The notes beneath the pieces are model-generated. The model ran no database searches. It had not been told where the DNA came from and saw nothing but the letters and a program-made list of their open reading frames with translations. Of a stretch of 64,000 bases of DNA, positions 17,370 through 26,485 are shown one piece after another. Where the stretch lies: contig CAYWYS010000007.1 of the NCBI GenBank assembly GCA_964462675.1, positions 38,364 through 102,363 of the forward strand. Direction: 5' to 3'. The first letter of the stretch is position 1, and every line of letters starts with the position of its first letter. This DNA is from XN24 sp964462675 (GTDB lineage: Bacteria > Pseudomonadota > Gammaproteobacteria > Steroidobacterales > XN24). Made by a program: the position numbers and the translations under genes.

Positions 17370-17592
17370 CGGCTGGCGCAAGGTTGGCAGCCGAAGTTGC
17401 CAAAGCACGCCCAGCGTCTATTGGGTGAGGAAGAGGCAGCACGCGAGGCCCCCCAGGACGCCTGGCTGGAGATCCTGCGCGGTTTGCCTGGCCTGCGCGA
17501 GGCACGCGCCTTTGCCGCATGGGCTCATCGAATTGTCTCCCGCCGCTGTGCCGGCAGCATCCGTCAACGCCAGGGCCGACGCCAGCGGGATG
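17370..17592 (+). pseudogene. ECF sigma factor fragment
   Basis: One frame encodes LAQGWQPKLPKHAQRLLGEE and then QDAWLEILRGLPGLREARAF and AAWAHRIVSRRCA, matching region 2 of ECF sigma factors (helix with QDxW and the A-W-x-x-R-I segment). There is no start codon in context and no region 4. The match fades near 17592, where a minus-strand rhodanese fragment takes over. The preceding 17141-17370 holds only a weak Nif11-like tail (GRQGYEFTVAEL) in one frame. Confidence 0.45.
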
Positions 17593-17618
17593 TTGCCGAG
17601 ACTTTCGATGGCGTGGCT

Positions 17619-17723
17619 GATCACCGGCACGCCATCGGCCTGCAGCGCGCGCAGCCGATCGGCATCGATCTCGGTGACGGCCGCTCGGGCCTGGGCAACC
17701 AACTGTTGGGCGGTGAGAGACAT
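17619..17723 (-). pseudogene. Rhodanese-like gene, N-terminal fragment
   Basis: The minus strand encodes MSLTAQQLVAQARAAVTEID followed by RLRALQADGVPVI, the usual start of small rhodanese-domain sulfurtransferases. The match ends before the DVREPxEF motif and the catalytic Cys, so only about 35 codons remain. The rest of 17724-17990 shows no gene. Confidence 0.45.
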
Positions 17724-17991
17724 GGCGACAACTCCGAAGTGCAAAGCGATGCGTTGCAGCATGCACGATATCTAAATTAAATACCCCAAATGTAGAAGGC
17801 TCCGGGAAGGGCTCAGGAACGGGCGTCCTCGGCATCGGGATTGGAGAATCGGGAGTCGGAGATCCTGTCAGCGTGCTGTTTTTCAATGGCCCGACGGTCG
17901 ACACTGACACTGGGAAAGCGAGAAAACGCCGCACGCGAACAAGGCCCGTGCGGCGTTGGTGGCCGTATGCCGATCAATGATCAAGTATGGG

Positions 17992-18384
17992 TCAGCGACC
18001 GCCGCGGCCGCCGCCCTGGCCCTGACGCGACTGATAGCCGCCGCCGTAACCGCTGCCGTCGCGCTTGCGATCCGCCGAGCGATCCCGGTCGCCGGTGCCG
18101 TCGCGTTTTTGTGTCTGAGTTCCCTGGCCGTTGCTGTCAGCGTTGCGCGGCCCAAGCCCGGCTTGCGCGCGCTCTTCCGGTGTCATGTTCTGGGCGCGGG
18201 TCTGCATCTCGGTGCGAAAACGCGCCTGATCCTCGGCGCTCATGTTGCGCTCTTCACTGCGCATCTGGATCAATTGTTCATTGCTCAGCGCGCTGTAGTC
18301 GGTGGCATCCTGGGCGGCGGCATTGCCGGCAAATGCGAAGGCACTGAGCAGTGCGGTGGCGATCATTGTCTGTTTGATGTTCAT
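17992..18384 (-). CDS. Small secreted Gly/Arg-rich protein
   Basis: A 130-residue protein with a signal peptide (MNIKQTMIATALLSAFAFAGNAAA). A short acidic helical region follows (YSALSNEQLIQMRSEERNMS, then AEDQARFRTEMQTR), then a low-complexity tail rich in Gly, Arg, Gln and Asp ending GQGGGRGGR. It is probably periplasmic or surface-exposed. Similar small proteins are common and uncharacterised in gammaproteobacteria. ATG 18384 starts the signal peptide; a longer frame to 18504 is not needed. It follows the DUF4136 lipoprotein gene in the same direction. Confidence 0.7.
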   Translation of the reverse strand: MNIKQTMIATALLSAFAFAGNAAAQDATDYSALSNEQLIQMRSEERNMSAEDQARFRTEMQTRAQNMTPEERAQAGLGPRNADSNGQGTQTQKRDGTGDRDRSADRKRDGSGYGGGYQSRQGQGGGRGGR

Positions 18385-18507
18385 GTCGATACTCCGGTGC
18401 GTTTGTGGGGTGGACGCCGCCGTGGCGTCGAATGACATATTCCGCGACAACTGATATTCACCGATTTCTGCTGCGCTACAACCTGCTGCAGGATGTTTCG
18501 ACATGTG

Positions 18508-19230
18508 TCAGTGCCGACCATCGCGGTCCGGAAGCGTGATGACCACTTCCTTGGTGACGCCCGATTCGCCCGGGAAGCTGGTGAACATGGCCTGCACCAG
18601 GTACGGCATGATTTCGAGTAGGTGCCGATCGCGCCCGACGGAAACCACCTCGCCTTCGAACAACACCTCACGGCCGGCGTCTCCGCTGCGGACGATCACC
18701 ATTTTCCGAGTGCGGGTGTACATGGTCTCGGTGTAGGTGTCGCGGTAACCGAACGGATAATGGCCATACAGCGAACCGCGATACCAGTAGCCGGTGTAGA
18801 ACGGGCTGCTGCGCCCGTAGAAGCCATAAAAGACAGTGGGCCGCGAGCGCACGACCTGTTCACCATGCGAGACGCCATAATCCACTTCGACGGTCAGCTC
18901 GGCAGTGGCGCCCGCGCTTGCCGGACGGTAACCAAAGTTGGTCAATTCACGATGGACGAGTCCGGCATGCTGCTCGAACTCGAGGCTGCTTGCCTGTTTG
19001 CTGTCGCCGGCTGGAACCACCACGAACGTAGCGGTCTGTGGCACCTCATTGAGCCGATGAAAGCGGGCAACGTCGGATCGGAAGGTGCTGGCACAGGCGG
19101 CGAGCGTCAGGCAGACAAGGACAATGATCGCCTTCCCCGGATGTCCGATCAACGAGCCGCGCAGGATGCTGTTTCCGGCATCGTTGCGGGACGACAAAGC
19201 GGCGTTGTGGCTTGCCTTGAGTGTCTTCAT
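18508..19230 (-). CDS. DUF4136-like lipoprotein
   Basis: A 240-residue protein with a lipobox LTLAAC (Cys46) after an unusually long polar leader of about 30 residues. The mature part matches DUF4136-type lipoproteins: FRSDVARFHRL, TFVVVPAGDSKQASSLEFEQ, LVHRELTNFGYRPAS, a Tyr/Gly-rich middle, and VEVDYG / GEVVSVGRDRHLLEIMPYLV strands. The ATG is preceded by GAGGAT. A TGTAACAAGAT element like those at the rstA gene lies about 96 bp upstream, so the neighbouring two-component system may control it. The function of the family is unknown. Confidence 0.8.
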   Translation of the reverse strand: MKTLKASHNAALSSRNDAGNSILRGSLIGHPGKAIIVLVCLTLAACASTFRSDVARFHRLNEVPQTATFVVVPAGDSKQASSLEFEQHAGLVHRELTNFGYRPASAGATAELTVEVDYGVSHGEQVVRSRPTVFYGFYGRSSPFYTGYWYRGSLYGHYPFGYRDTYTETMYTRTRKMVIVRSGDAGREVLFEGEVVSVGRDRHLLEIMPYLVQAMFTSFPGESGVTKEVVITLPDRDGRH

Positions 19231-19325
19231 TGTGGGTATCCTCAGGTCGGTGGCGCACGCTGAAACATGCTCGCCTGGATCAATGAGCCGACCCGTTGCG
19301 ATGGTGTTTCCCCGGTGTTTCAACG

Positions 19326-19336
19326 TGTAACAAGAT
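19326..19336. promoter_or_regulatory. Partial RstA-box-like site before the DUF4136 gene
   Basis: TGTAACAAGAT; its complement ATCTTGTTACA fits the right part of the published RstA consensus TACATNTNGTTACA. The same 11 bases occur before the response regulator gene. Confidence 0.4.
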
Positions 19337-19408
19337 CGCTTCCTCCAGTGCATCGGCGCGCTTGCGCACTCGAACTGTGTGCGCGCTGTCCGTCGAGCGC
19401 GAAACCCC

Positions 19409-19434
19409 TGATCGACTCAGGAGTTTCTTCATGT
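19409..19434 (-). terminator. Hairpin after the Ax21-like relic
   Basis: AAACCCCTGA and TCAGGAGTTT form a 10-bp stem with one mismatch around a 5-base loop, 10 bases past the end of the minus-strand relic. The T-run is poor. Confidence 0.35.
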
Positions 19435-19444
19435 GCGATTCACC

Positions 19445-19859
19445 TCAGAAGCTCCGGCGCGGGCCTATGAAAAATTGCTCGTCGCCATCGATGAACTTGA
19501 CTTCCGAAACCAGGCCCCAGCGTGCCAATCCCGTGCCGGCGGGGCACTTCAGTTGCATGCCCAGCTTGCTGTAGACCTCGTTGTCGATATCGCCGCCGTC
19601 CTCGTAGCCGACGAGCACCAGGCCTTCAAGGCGACTGCCGATGGCGGCCCGCGTACCGGCCTCGGCGAACCATGCCTCGTTGCTGCGTTGCAGTTCAGGC
19701 GTTGAGTGCGAGTGAGCCCTTGAGGCCTCAACCATCGGCATCGATGTCGGAGTTCAGTCGTGAGTAGCCGCCTTCCAGGTAGGTGTAGATGATCTCCTGG
19801 GATTGGGCGGCTAACGGCAGCAGAGCTGTCAGGGTCAGGGCGAGAAGTTGGCGTTTCAT
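19445..19859 (-). pseudogene. Ax21-like outer-membrane protein relic
   Basis: ATG at 19859 opens a signal peptide (MKRQLLALTLTALLPLAAQS) and the typical first strand EIIYTYLEGGYSRLNSDIDA, then DG and a TGA (19728-19730) where relatives have Trp, then GLKGSLAL. After a frameshift the frame continues with AWFAEAGTRAAIGSRLEGLV, VLVGYEDGGDIDNEVYSKLG and GLARWGLVSEVKFIDGDEQF, late beta-strands of the same barrel. The middle is shortened compared with family members. A nonsense change, a frameshift and probably a deletion make it non-functional. Confidence 0.6.
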
Positions 19860-19960
19860 GTTTGCGGTTATCCATGATTGAGGGGGGGTGGCAACGCCGT
19901 GTTGCCGGGAGTAATCGTCGGGTTTGGCGGTTTCGAACCGATTTCATCCGTACCCCAAGG

Positions 19961-19975
19961 TGTAACAAGATGTTG
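19961..19975. promoter_or_regulatory. RstA box before the response regulator gene
   Basis: The complement of TGTAACAAGATGTTG reads CAACATCTTGTTACA, which matches the RstA consensus TACATNTNGTTACA at all fixed positions but the first T. It is 55 bp before the rstA-like ATG, which suggests autoregulation. Confidence 0.55.
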
Positions 19976-20029
19976 CGCCGTGCCGCGTTCGCTTGCGAAA
20001 CATGACGATCTGCGCGCAGAGTTGATGCC

Positions 20030-20749
20030 ATGGAGCGCAACAACGAACACATTCTCATCGTCGATGACGATCCCGATCTGAGTCGGCGGCTGGCGCGCTA
20101 TCTCGAAGAACAGGGCTATTCGGTCGCGCTTGCCGGTGATGGCGAGCAGATGCTCGAGCAGATCGCGCTGCGCAAACCCGAGTTGCTGCTGCTCGATCTG
20201 ATGCTGCCTGGCGATGACGGCTTGACGTTGGCGCGGCGTCTGCGTACGGATCAACCGATGCCGATCATCATGCTGTCGGCGCGGGGCGAGGACGTGGATC
20301 GCATCGTCGGGCTGGAAGTGGGGGCCGACGATTACCTGGCCAAGCCATTCAACCCGCGCGAGCTCGTGGCGCGGATTCGTGCGGTACTCAGGCGCCGCAG
20401 TGTTGCGCCAGCCACTCCACCGCAGGCTCGCCAGACCTATGCGTTCGGGCCGTTCCGGCTCGACCCGATCAGCCACCGCTTTACCCGAGATGGTGTGGAC
20501 GTCGTGCTGACATCGGCCGAGTTCAGCCTGCTGCGGCTGTTCAACGAAAACCCCAACCAGGTGCTCAGTCGCGATCGCCTGATCGATTTGCTGAAGGGTT
20601 ACGACCGCTCCCCGTTCGATCGCTCCATCGATGTGCGCGTCACTCGTCTGCGCCGAAAAGTTGAAGCCGATCCTGGCCAGCCGCAGTTCATCCGCACCAT
20701 CTGGGGCGAGGGCTACCTGTTCGCGCCCGATGGCGATCGGCGGCCGTGA
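20030..20749 (+). CDS. rstA: OmpR-family response regulator, RstA-like
   Basis: A 239-residue regulator. The receiver domain has acidic pocket D11-D13, phospho-acceptor Asp56 in LLLLDLMLPG, Ser in IIMLSARG and Lys in YLAKPF. The C-terminal winged helix ends FIRTIWGEGYLFAPDG. Length equals that of E. coli RstA, and RstA-like boxes occur upstream of this gene, of the DUF4136 gene and of the peroxidase gene. It overlaps the histidine kinase gene by 4 bases. It would be phosphorylated by that kinase and control nearby envelope genes. The gene name rests on length, partner and boxes rather than on alignment. Confidence 0.8.
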   Translation: MERNNEHILIVDDDPDLSRRLARYLEEQGYSVALAGDGEQMLEQIALRKPELLLLDLMLPGDDGLTLARRLRTDQPMPIIMLSARGEDVDRIVGLEVGADDYLAKPFNPRELVARIRAVLRRRSVAPATPPQARQTYAFGPFRLDPISHRFTRDGVDVVLTSAEFSLLRLFNENPNQVLSRDRLIDLLKGYDRSPFDRSIDVRVTRLRRKVEADPGQPQFIRTIWGEGYLFAPDGDRRP

Positions 20750-22044
20750 AGCGGTTTCGGCTGGGACTGTTCGGACGCACCGCGCTGGCGCTGATTGCGC
20801 CGTTCTTGTTGGTGCAATCGGCCTTGGTGGCGGTGTTCGTGGTGCAGGTCAACCTGCCGCTGGCGCGCAGCGCCACCGAAGACCTGGCGGCACTGATTGT
20901 TCTGGTGGCGCAAACCTGGGCGGAACTGCCGCCTGATACGCGCCCCGACTACCAAAACGAATTGCGTGTGAACCATCAATTATTGCTGGAACCCGCGCGC
21001 GGCCCGCAGCCGGGCCTGGAAACGCATCTGCCCTATCCGGCGCTGTTGCAGAAGGCATTGGCCGAGCGCATCGGCGTCGAATCGCATCTCACGCGCAGCA
21101 GCGACCCCGAAATGTACTGGGTCGATCTGCCCACCCCGGAGGCGGTTCTGCGCATCGGCTTCAGCCACGACCGGATCGGTGCATATCCGTTGCGGGTCCT
21201 GGTGGTGGCGGTGACTGCTGTCGTTCTGGCCTCGTTGCTCACGGCGATGCTGCTGGCGCGCTGGTTGACCCGTCCGCTGGCGCGCCTGAGTCGGGCGACC
21301 GCTGCGGTCGGCCACGGCGAATTGCCGCAGCCACTGCCCGAGAGCGGGCCACGCGAGTTGCAGTTGCTGGCCAGACGATTCAACCAGATGGCTTGCGACG
21401 TGCGCCAGCTGCTGGACAGCCGAGCCACGCTGCTGGCCGGTGTCTCGCACGATTTGCGCACGCCGCTGGCACGGTTGCGGCTGTCGCTGGCGATGCTTCC
21501 CGGGTCCGTCGATTCAACCCTGGTTGCGGATATCGAACGCGATGTCGAAAGTATGGATCGGCTGATCGGTCAGCATCTGAGCTTTGCCCGTGGGGCCGCG
21601 CCGGAAGCGCCGCAACCCTGCGACCTTGGCGAAATCCTCGACGCGGCGGTGGCCGATGTGCGCCGGCAGGGCGCGCAGGTGAACTGGCGGGCGCCGGGCC
21701 AGTGCATCCGCGCCGTGCCGGTGCTGGCACTGCGGCGGGTGTTGAGCAATCTGCTGGACAACGCCTGGCGGCACGGGCAGGGCAGTCCGGTGGAGGTGCG
21801 ACTGGACTGCGCGCCGACGCAGACGGTGGTGCGGATTCTGGATCGTGGCCCCGGCATTGCCGAGGATGAGCGCGAGCGCGTGTTCGAACCGTTCCAGCGG
21901 GCGCGACAGGCACGCGCGCCCGGCAGTGGCCTGGGCCTCGCCATCGTCCGGCAACTGGCGCGGGCCAACGGCTGGACGGTAAGCCTGCACGCGCGCGATG
22001 GCGGCGGCGCCGAGGCGCGCTTGGAAATGCCGACGCCGGGTTGA
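20746..22044 (+). CDS. rstB: Sensor histidine kinase, RstB-like
   Basis: A 432-residue sensor: membrane helix (ALIAPFLLVQSALVAVFVV), a periplasmic region of about 125 residues, a second helix (~145-168), HAMP (ARWLTRPLARLSRATAAVGH), H-box GVSHDLRTPLARLRL (His ~235), N-box NLLDNAWRHG, DRGPGIAEDE and GSGLGLAIV. All catalytic motifs are intact. GTG at 20746 overlaps the regulator's stop (GTGA). Length matches E. coli RstB. It should sense a periplasmic signal and phosphorylate the upstream regulator. Confidence 0.85.
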   Translation: MKRFRLGLFGRTALALIAPFLLVQSALVAVFVVQVNLPLARSATEDLAALIVLVAQTWAELPPDTRPDYQNELRVNHQLLLEPARGPQPGLETHLPYPALLQKALAERIGVESHLTRSSDPEMYWVDLPTPEAVLRIGFSHDRIGAYPLRVLVVAVTAVVLASLLTAMLLARWLTRPLARLSRATAAVGHGELPQPLPESGPRELQLLARRFNQMACDVRQLLDSRATLLAGVSHDLRTPLARLRLSLAMLPGSVDSTLVADIERDVESMDRLIGQHLSFARGAAPEAPQPCDLGEILDAAVADVRRQGAQVNWRAPGQCIRAVPVLALRRVLSNLLDNAWRHGQGSPVEVRLDCAPTQTVVRILDRGPGIAEDERERVFEPFQRARQARAPGSGLGLAIVRQLARANGWTVSLHARDGGGAEARLEMPTPG

Positions 22045-22137
22045 GTGGCGTCATCGACTGCGTTTGTCCGGCGATCGCGTTGCCGCAACGGCGAGCGCAT
22101 CGCCATCTATCGGAACCTGCTGCGGCACGCGCCGTAG

Positions 22138-22153
22138 CAACATCTTGTAACAA
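22138..22153. promoter_or_regulatory. RstA-like box before the peroxidase/exporter operon
   Basis: CAACATCTTGTAACAA differs from the RstA consensus core ACATNTNGTTACA at one base. It is about 150 bp before the peroxidase ATG and shares CAACATCTTG with the site before rstA. Confidence 0.45.
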
Positions 22154-22305
22154 TTTCCCGGTGCGCGGAAATGCCAGAGAAACGGCTGGGCATCAGGCTT
22201 GTTCCTGTGTCAACCGGTTCCCGTCGGCTCCGCCGGGCCTCCCTCCCTCCCGGGGAGCCGGCGCGGAACCCTCCATCCGACTCCGTCCACTTTCTGGAGC
22301 ACAGC

Positions 22306-23328
22306 ATGAGCATACCCAACCTGTCCGTCAGCCGGCGATTGTTCCCGCAGGCCGCGCTCGCATCGGCGCTGGGCTTGTCGGTTGTCTTGTACGCGAGCGC
22401 TGCAACTGATCAGATCGACGCCGCCGCGCTGCACGCGCAGGCCGTCGCCCAATTTCAGGCGATACCGGCGCAGGCGCCGGGCAGCGAGAACGACACCCGC
22501 GAGATGATCGAGCTGGGTCGACAGTTGTACTTTGAAACCGCGCTGTCGCTCGACAACAGTCAGTCGTGCAATTCCTGCCATCGCATCGACAACGCGTTGG
22601 GCGGGGTCGACAATCTGCCGACCTCGCCCGGCGTCAATGGCGAGAACGGCAGCCGCAATTCGCCGACCGTGCTCAATGCCGCGTTGCAGATCGCGCAGTT
22701 CTGGGATGGGCGTGCCGCCGACCTGGCCGAACAGGCCAAAGGGCCGGTGCTCAACCCGGTGGAAATGGCGATGCCCGACGAGGCTGCAGTGGTGGCGCGA
22801 CTACTGGCAAAAGACGAATATGTGGCCGCGTTCGCAGCGGCGTTTCCGGGGGTACCTGATCCCGTCAACTACGATGCGATGGCGTCGGCTATCGCCGCCT
22901 TCGAGCGCACCCTGCTGACCCATGATCGCTTCGATGATTTTCTTGGCGGCGATCTCGCGGCTCTGAACGAAACCGAGCGTGCGGGGCTGAAAACCTTCAT
23001 GGATACCGGCTGCGCGGCGTGCCACAGCGGCGTTGCGCTGGGCGGCAACAACTACATGAAGCTCGGTCTGGTCAAACCCTACCCCGCCTCCGACGATGTC
23101 GGGCGCGAGCAGGTGACCGGCAATCCGGCCGATCGGCAAGTGTTCAAGATGCCGATGTTGCGCAATATCGCGTTGACTGCGCCGTATTTTCACAACGGGC
23201 AGGTGGCAACGCTGGACGAGGCGGTGCGACAGATGGCCGAGTATCAGCTTGGCCGCCAGCTCGATGATCGCCAGGTGGCGCAGATCATCGCCTTTCTGAA
23301 TGCGCTGACCGACAAGGAACGTGGCTGA
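22306..23328 (+). CDS. Di-haem cytochrome c peroxidase (MauG/CcpA family)
   Basis: A 340-residue exported protein with a signal peptide (LFPQAALASALGLSVVLYASA), two c-type haem motifs, CNSCH (~88-92) and CAACH (~236-240), and the peroxidase landmarks LGRQLYFETALSLDNSQSCN, GSRNSPTVLNAA, FWDGRAADLAEQA and FKMPMLRNIALTAPYFHNG. It should reduce hydrogen peroxide, or act as a MauG-like oxidase, in the periplasm. ATG 22306 has TGGAG at good spacing; the upstream frame to 22171 is not needed. It heads an apparent operon with an adaptor, a permease and an ATPase. Confidence 0.88.
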   Translation: MSIPNLSVSRRLFPQAALASALGLSVVLYASAATDQIDAAALHAQAVAQFQAIPAQAPGSENDTREMIELGRQLYFETALSLDNSQSCNSCHRIDNALGGVDNLPTSPGVNGENGSRNSPTVLNAALQIAQFWDGRAADLAEQAKGPVLNPVEMAMPDEAAVVARLLAKDEYVAAFAAAFPGVPDPVNYDAMASAIAAFERTLLTHDRFDDFLGGDLAALNETERAGLKTFMDTGCAACHSGVALGGNNYMKLGLVKPYPASDDVGREQVTGNPADRQVFKMPMLRNIALTAPYFHNGQVATLDEAVRQMAEYQLGRQLDDRQVAQIIAFLNALTDKERG

Positions 23329-23419
23329 TGCTGCTGCGGTTCATCCCGCACCTCAGCCAAAGCGATGACCCTGTCCGGCGAGCCGCCGAATGGCATTGTC
23401 GGGATATTGGCGTCGCATA

Positions 23420-24571
23420 ATGAGGAAGCTTCCCTTGCACGGCCGCACCCTGGCCCTGCTGGCCGTTGTCGTGCCGTTGTTGATCCTGTTGGGCTATGTC
23501 GCGCTGCGTTCCGGGCCGATGGCGCCGGTTGCCGTAACCGTGGCCACCGTGCAATCGCAGGCGCTGGAGCCCGCCCTTTACGGTATCGGCACGGTCGATG
23601 CACGCTACACGTACAGGATCGGCCCGACATTCGCCGGGCGCCTGCAGCGGCTCGAAGTGGATGTCGGCGATCAAGTGGCAGCCGGGCAGGTGCTCGGCGA
23701 AATGGACCCGGTCGATCTGGATGACCGCGTGCGTGCGCAGGCGTCTACCTTCAAGCGTGCGCAGGCGGCGCTGCGCGAGGCCGAAGCGCGACAGGCGTAT
23801 GCCCGCGCACAGGCGGATCGCTATCGGCAATTGCTGGTCGCACGCCTGGTCAGCGAGGAAGTCGCCGCCACCCGGGAGCAGGAATTGCAGATCGCCGATG
23901 CGGTGTTGTCGGCAGCGCGCGAGGACATCGCCCGCACGCGATCCGATCGCGAAGCGTTGCTGGCGCAGCGCGGCAATCTGCGCCTGATAGCGCCGGTCGA
24001 TGGCGTGGTGTCGTTGCGTCATGTCGATCCCGGCACCACGGTTGTCGCCGGTCAGGCGGTGGTGGAAGTGATCGAGCCGAGCCGCCTGTGGATCAACGTG
24101 CGATTCGATCAGATCAGCGCTTCCGGGCTTGCTGCGGGCCTGTCGGCACGCATCGTGCTTCGCTCGCGCAGCGGGCAAGCGCTGAATGGCCGGGTGGTGC
24201 GGGTTGAGCCGATGGCCGATGCGGTAACCGAGGAGACGCTCGCCAAGGTGGCCTTCGACCAGCAGCCGGAAACGATGCCGCCGATCGGCGAGCTGGCCGA
24301 GGTGACGGTCGATCTGCCGGCGCTTGCCGCCGCGCCGGTGATCCCCAATGCCGCGGTTCGGCGCGAGGGCGATCGACTCGGCGTCTGGCAGATCGTCGAT
24401 GGCGATCCGTATTTCACGGTGGTTGCACTCGGTGCATCGGACCTTGACGGCCGGGTGCAGGTGCGGGACGGACTGAAGGTGGGCGATCGGTTGATCGTCT
24501 ACAGTGAAAAGCAACTGACGGCGCGCAGCAGAATCGATGTGGTCGAGCGCATTCCGGGCGTGTCGCCGTGA
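23420..24571 (+). CDS. HlyD/RND-type periplasmic adaptor (DevB/MacA-like)
   Basis: A 383-residue adaptor: one N-terminal membrane helix (LALLAVVVPLLILLGYVAL), half of a lipoyl domain (TFAGRLQRLEVDVGDQVAAG), a long coiled-coil hairpin (~105-185), the second lipoyl half (LIAPVDGVVSLRHVDPGTTV), then beta-barrel and membrane-proximal domains ending VGDRLIVYSEKQL. It should link the ABC permease to an outer-membrane channel. It overlaps the permease gene by 4 bases. ATG 23420 is chosen because the helix follows directly. Confidence 0.82.
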   Translation: MRKLPLHGRTLALLAVVVPLLILLGYVALRSGPMAPVAVTVATVQSQALEPALYGIGTVDARYTYRIGPTFAGRLQRLEVDVGDQVAAGQVLGEMDPVDLDDRVRAQASTFKRAQAALREAEARQAYARAQADRYRQLLVARLVSEEVAATREQELQIADAVLSAAREDIARTRSDREALLAQRGNLRLIAPVDGVVSLRHVDPGTTVVAGQAVVEVIEPSRLWINVRFDQISASGLAAGLSARIVLRSRSGQALNGRVVRVEPMADAVTEETLAKVAFDQQPETMPPIGELAEVTVDLPALAAAPVIPNAAVRREGDRLGVWQIVDGDPYFTVVALGASDLDGRVQVRDGLKVGDRLIVYSEKQLTARSRIDVVERIPGVSP

Positions 24572-25773
24572 TCAGTCTGGCCGGTCGCGACATCCTGCAT
24601 GCCTGGGGCAAGTTCGTGTTCACCGGCATCGGCCTGGGTTTGTTGATTGGCGTGACGCTGGTCATGGCCGGCGTGTACCGCGGCATGGTGGACGATGGCA
24701 AGGCGCTGCTCGATAACAGCGGCGCCGATCTTTGGGTGGTGCAGCGCGACACCCTGGGCCCGTACGCCGAGTCGTCCAGTCTGCCGGACGACGCTTACCG
24801 CGGCATTCTCGCCATGCCGGGCGTTGCCGAGGCGGCAAACATCACCTACCTGACCATGCAGGTGCGCGCCGGCGAACGTGATGTCCGGGCGATGGTGGTT
24901 GGCATCATGCCTGGCAGGCTGGGGGCCACACCGGGATGGCCGCCGTATCTGGTGGCCGGACGCCAGATCACCCGCAGCCACTACGAGGCGGTGGCGGATG
25001 TCGCCTCCGGTTTCCGGCTGGGTGAGCGTCTGTCGATTCGCCGCAGTCAGTACACCGTGGTCGGGCTGACCCGGCGCATGGTGTCATCCAGCGGCGACCC
25101 GATGGTGTTCATTCCGCTCAAGGACGCACAGGAAGCGCAGTTCCTCAAGGACAATGCAGCGATCTTGCAGAGCCGTCGCCGGACCGAAGCCAATCCCGCG
25201 TTCAACCAGCCCGGCGTGCCCGGCCTGCTCGATGCAGTGATTGCCTCGCAAAGCAGCAATGCATCGGTCAATGCGGTGCTGGTGAGGTTGAAGCCCAACC
25301 ATGCGCCGGATTCGGTGGCCGAATCCATCCGGCGCTGGAAACAACTGACCGTGTACACCCGATCGCAAATGGAAAACATCCTGATCGGCAAGCTGATCGC
25401 TACTTCATCGCGGCAGATCGGCATGTTCCTGGTGATCCTTGCCATCGTCAGCGCCGCGATCGTGGCATTCATCATCTACTCGCTGACCATGGACAAGATT
25501 CGCGAGATCGCAGTCTTGAAATTGATCGGCACCCGCAACCGAACCATCGCCGCGATGATCATGCAGCAGGCGCTCGCGCTCGGGTTGATCGGTTTCGTGG
25601 TGGGCAAGATCACCGCAACCTTCGCGGCGCCGCTGTTTCCCAAGTACGTGCTGTTGATCTCAAGCGACGCGGTGTTGGGGGTTTTCGCGGTGCTGGCGAT
25701 CTGCGTGCTGGCCAGCCTGGTTGCCATTCGCATGGCGCTCAAGGTCGATCCGGCCGAAGCGATCGGCGGCTGA
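24568..25773 (+). CDS. FtsX-like ABC transporter permease (DevC/MacB-type)
   Basis: A 401-residue permease with an N-terminal membrane helix (GKFVFTGIGLGLLIGVTLVM), a large periplasmic domain (~40-270), and three C-terminal helices (~280-400) including FtsX signature text MDKIREIAVLKLIGTRNRTI. The end is LASLVAIRMALKVDPAEAIG, as in DevC/MacB-like permeases. GTG 24568 overlaps the adaptor stop by 4 bases, and the ATPase gene follows after 1 base. The trio should form a MacAB- or DevBCA-like exporter for a lipid, peptide or haem-related substrate. Confidence 0.85.
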   Translation: MISLAGRDILHAWGKFVFTGIGLGLLIGVTLVMAGVYRGMVDDGKALLDNSGADLWVVQRDTLGPYAESSSLPDDAYRGILAMPGVAEAANITYLTMQVRAGERDVRAMVVGIMPGRLGATPGWPPYLVAGRQITRSHYEAVADVASGFRLGERLSIRRSQYTVVGLTRRMVSSSGDPMVFIPLKDAQEAQFLKDNAAILQSRRRTEANPAFNQPGVPGLLDAVIASQSSNASVNAVLVRLKPNHAPDSVAESIRRWKQLTVYTRSQMENILIGKLIATSSRQIGMFLVILAIVSAAIVAFIIYSLTMDKIREIAVLKLIGTRNRTIAAMIMQQALALGLIGFVVGKITATFAAPLFPKYVLLISSDAVLGVFAVLAICVLASLVAIRMALKVDPAEAIGG

Positions 25774-25774
25774 C

Positions 25775-26485
25775 ATGAACGGCTACGGCATTCGCATCGA
25801 AGGCCTGAAAAAACGCTATGGCCACGGCGATACAGCGGTTGATGCGCTCAAGGACGTGAACATGCAGGTGGCACCCGGTGAGGTGGTCGGCCTGATCGGG
25901 CCATCGGGCTCGGGCAAGAGCACCTTGCTCAAGAGCCTGGGCGCGGTGATCGAACCGAGTGTCGGGCGCATGGTGCTGGGCGAGCAGGTGATTTACGACG
26001 ACGGCTGGAGGGTCCGCGATCTCAGGGCGTTGCGGCGCGACAAGATCGGCTTCGTGTTCCAGGCGCCCTACCTGATTCCGTTTCTCGATGTCACCGACAA
26101 TGTTGCGCTGTTGCCGATGCTCGCCGGCGTGGCCAACGAGCAGGCGCGAGCGCGGGCGCTCGAACTGCTCACCGCGCTGGATGTCCAGCATCGCGCCCGC
26201 GCCATGCCATCGCAACTTTCAGGCGGCGAGCAGCAGCGCGTCGCGATCGCGCGCGGCCTGGTCAACCGCCCGCCGGTGATCCTGGCCGACGAACCGACCG
26301 CGCCGCTCGACTCGGTGCGAGCGATGGCCGTCATCCGCATCCTAAACGACATGGCGCGCAAGTTCGAGACCGCGATCATCGTGGTCACCCACGATGAGAA
26401 AATCATCCCGACGTTCAAACGCATTTACCACATCCGCGACGGCGTGACCCACGAAGAAGCCGGCGAGGGGAGGGCGTTCGCATGA
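25775..26485 (+). CDS. ABC transporter ATPase (LolD/DevA/MacB class)
   Basis: A 236-residue ATPase with Walker A GPSGSGKST, Q-loop FVFQAPYL, signature LSGGEQQRVAIARGL, Walker B VILADEPTAPLDS and switch His in VVTHDEK. The usual G-N in DEPTGNLD is A-P here, a conservative change. It starts right after the permease stop, completing the adaptor-permease-ATPase unit. Its end overlaps a small secreted-protein start. Confidence 0.9.
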   Translation: MNGYGIRIEGLKKRYGHGDTAVDALKDVNMQVAPGEVVGLIGPSGSGKSTLLKSLGAVIEPSVGRMVLGEQVIYDDGWRVRDLRALRRDKIGFVFQAPYLIPFLDVTDNVALLPMLAGVANEQARARALELLTALDVQHRARAMPSQLSGGEQQRVAIARGLVNRPPVILADEPTAPLDSVRAMAVIRILNDMARKFETAIIVVTHDEKIIPTFKRIYHIRDGVTHEEAGEGRAFA

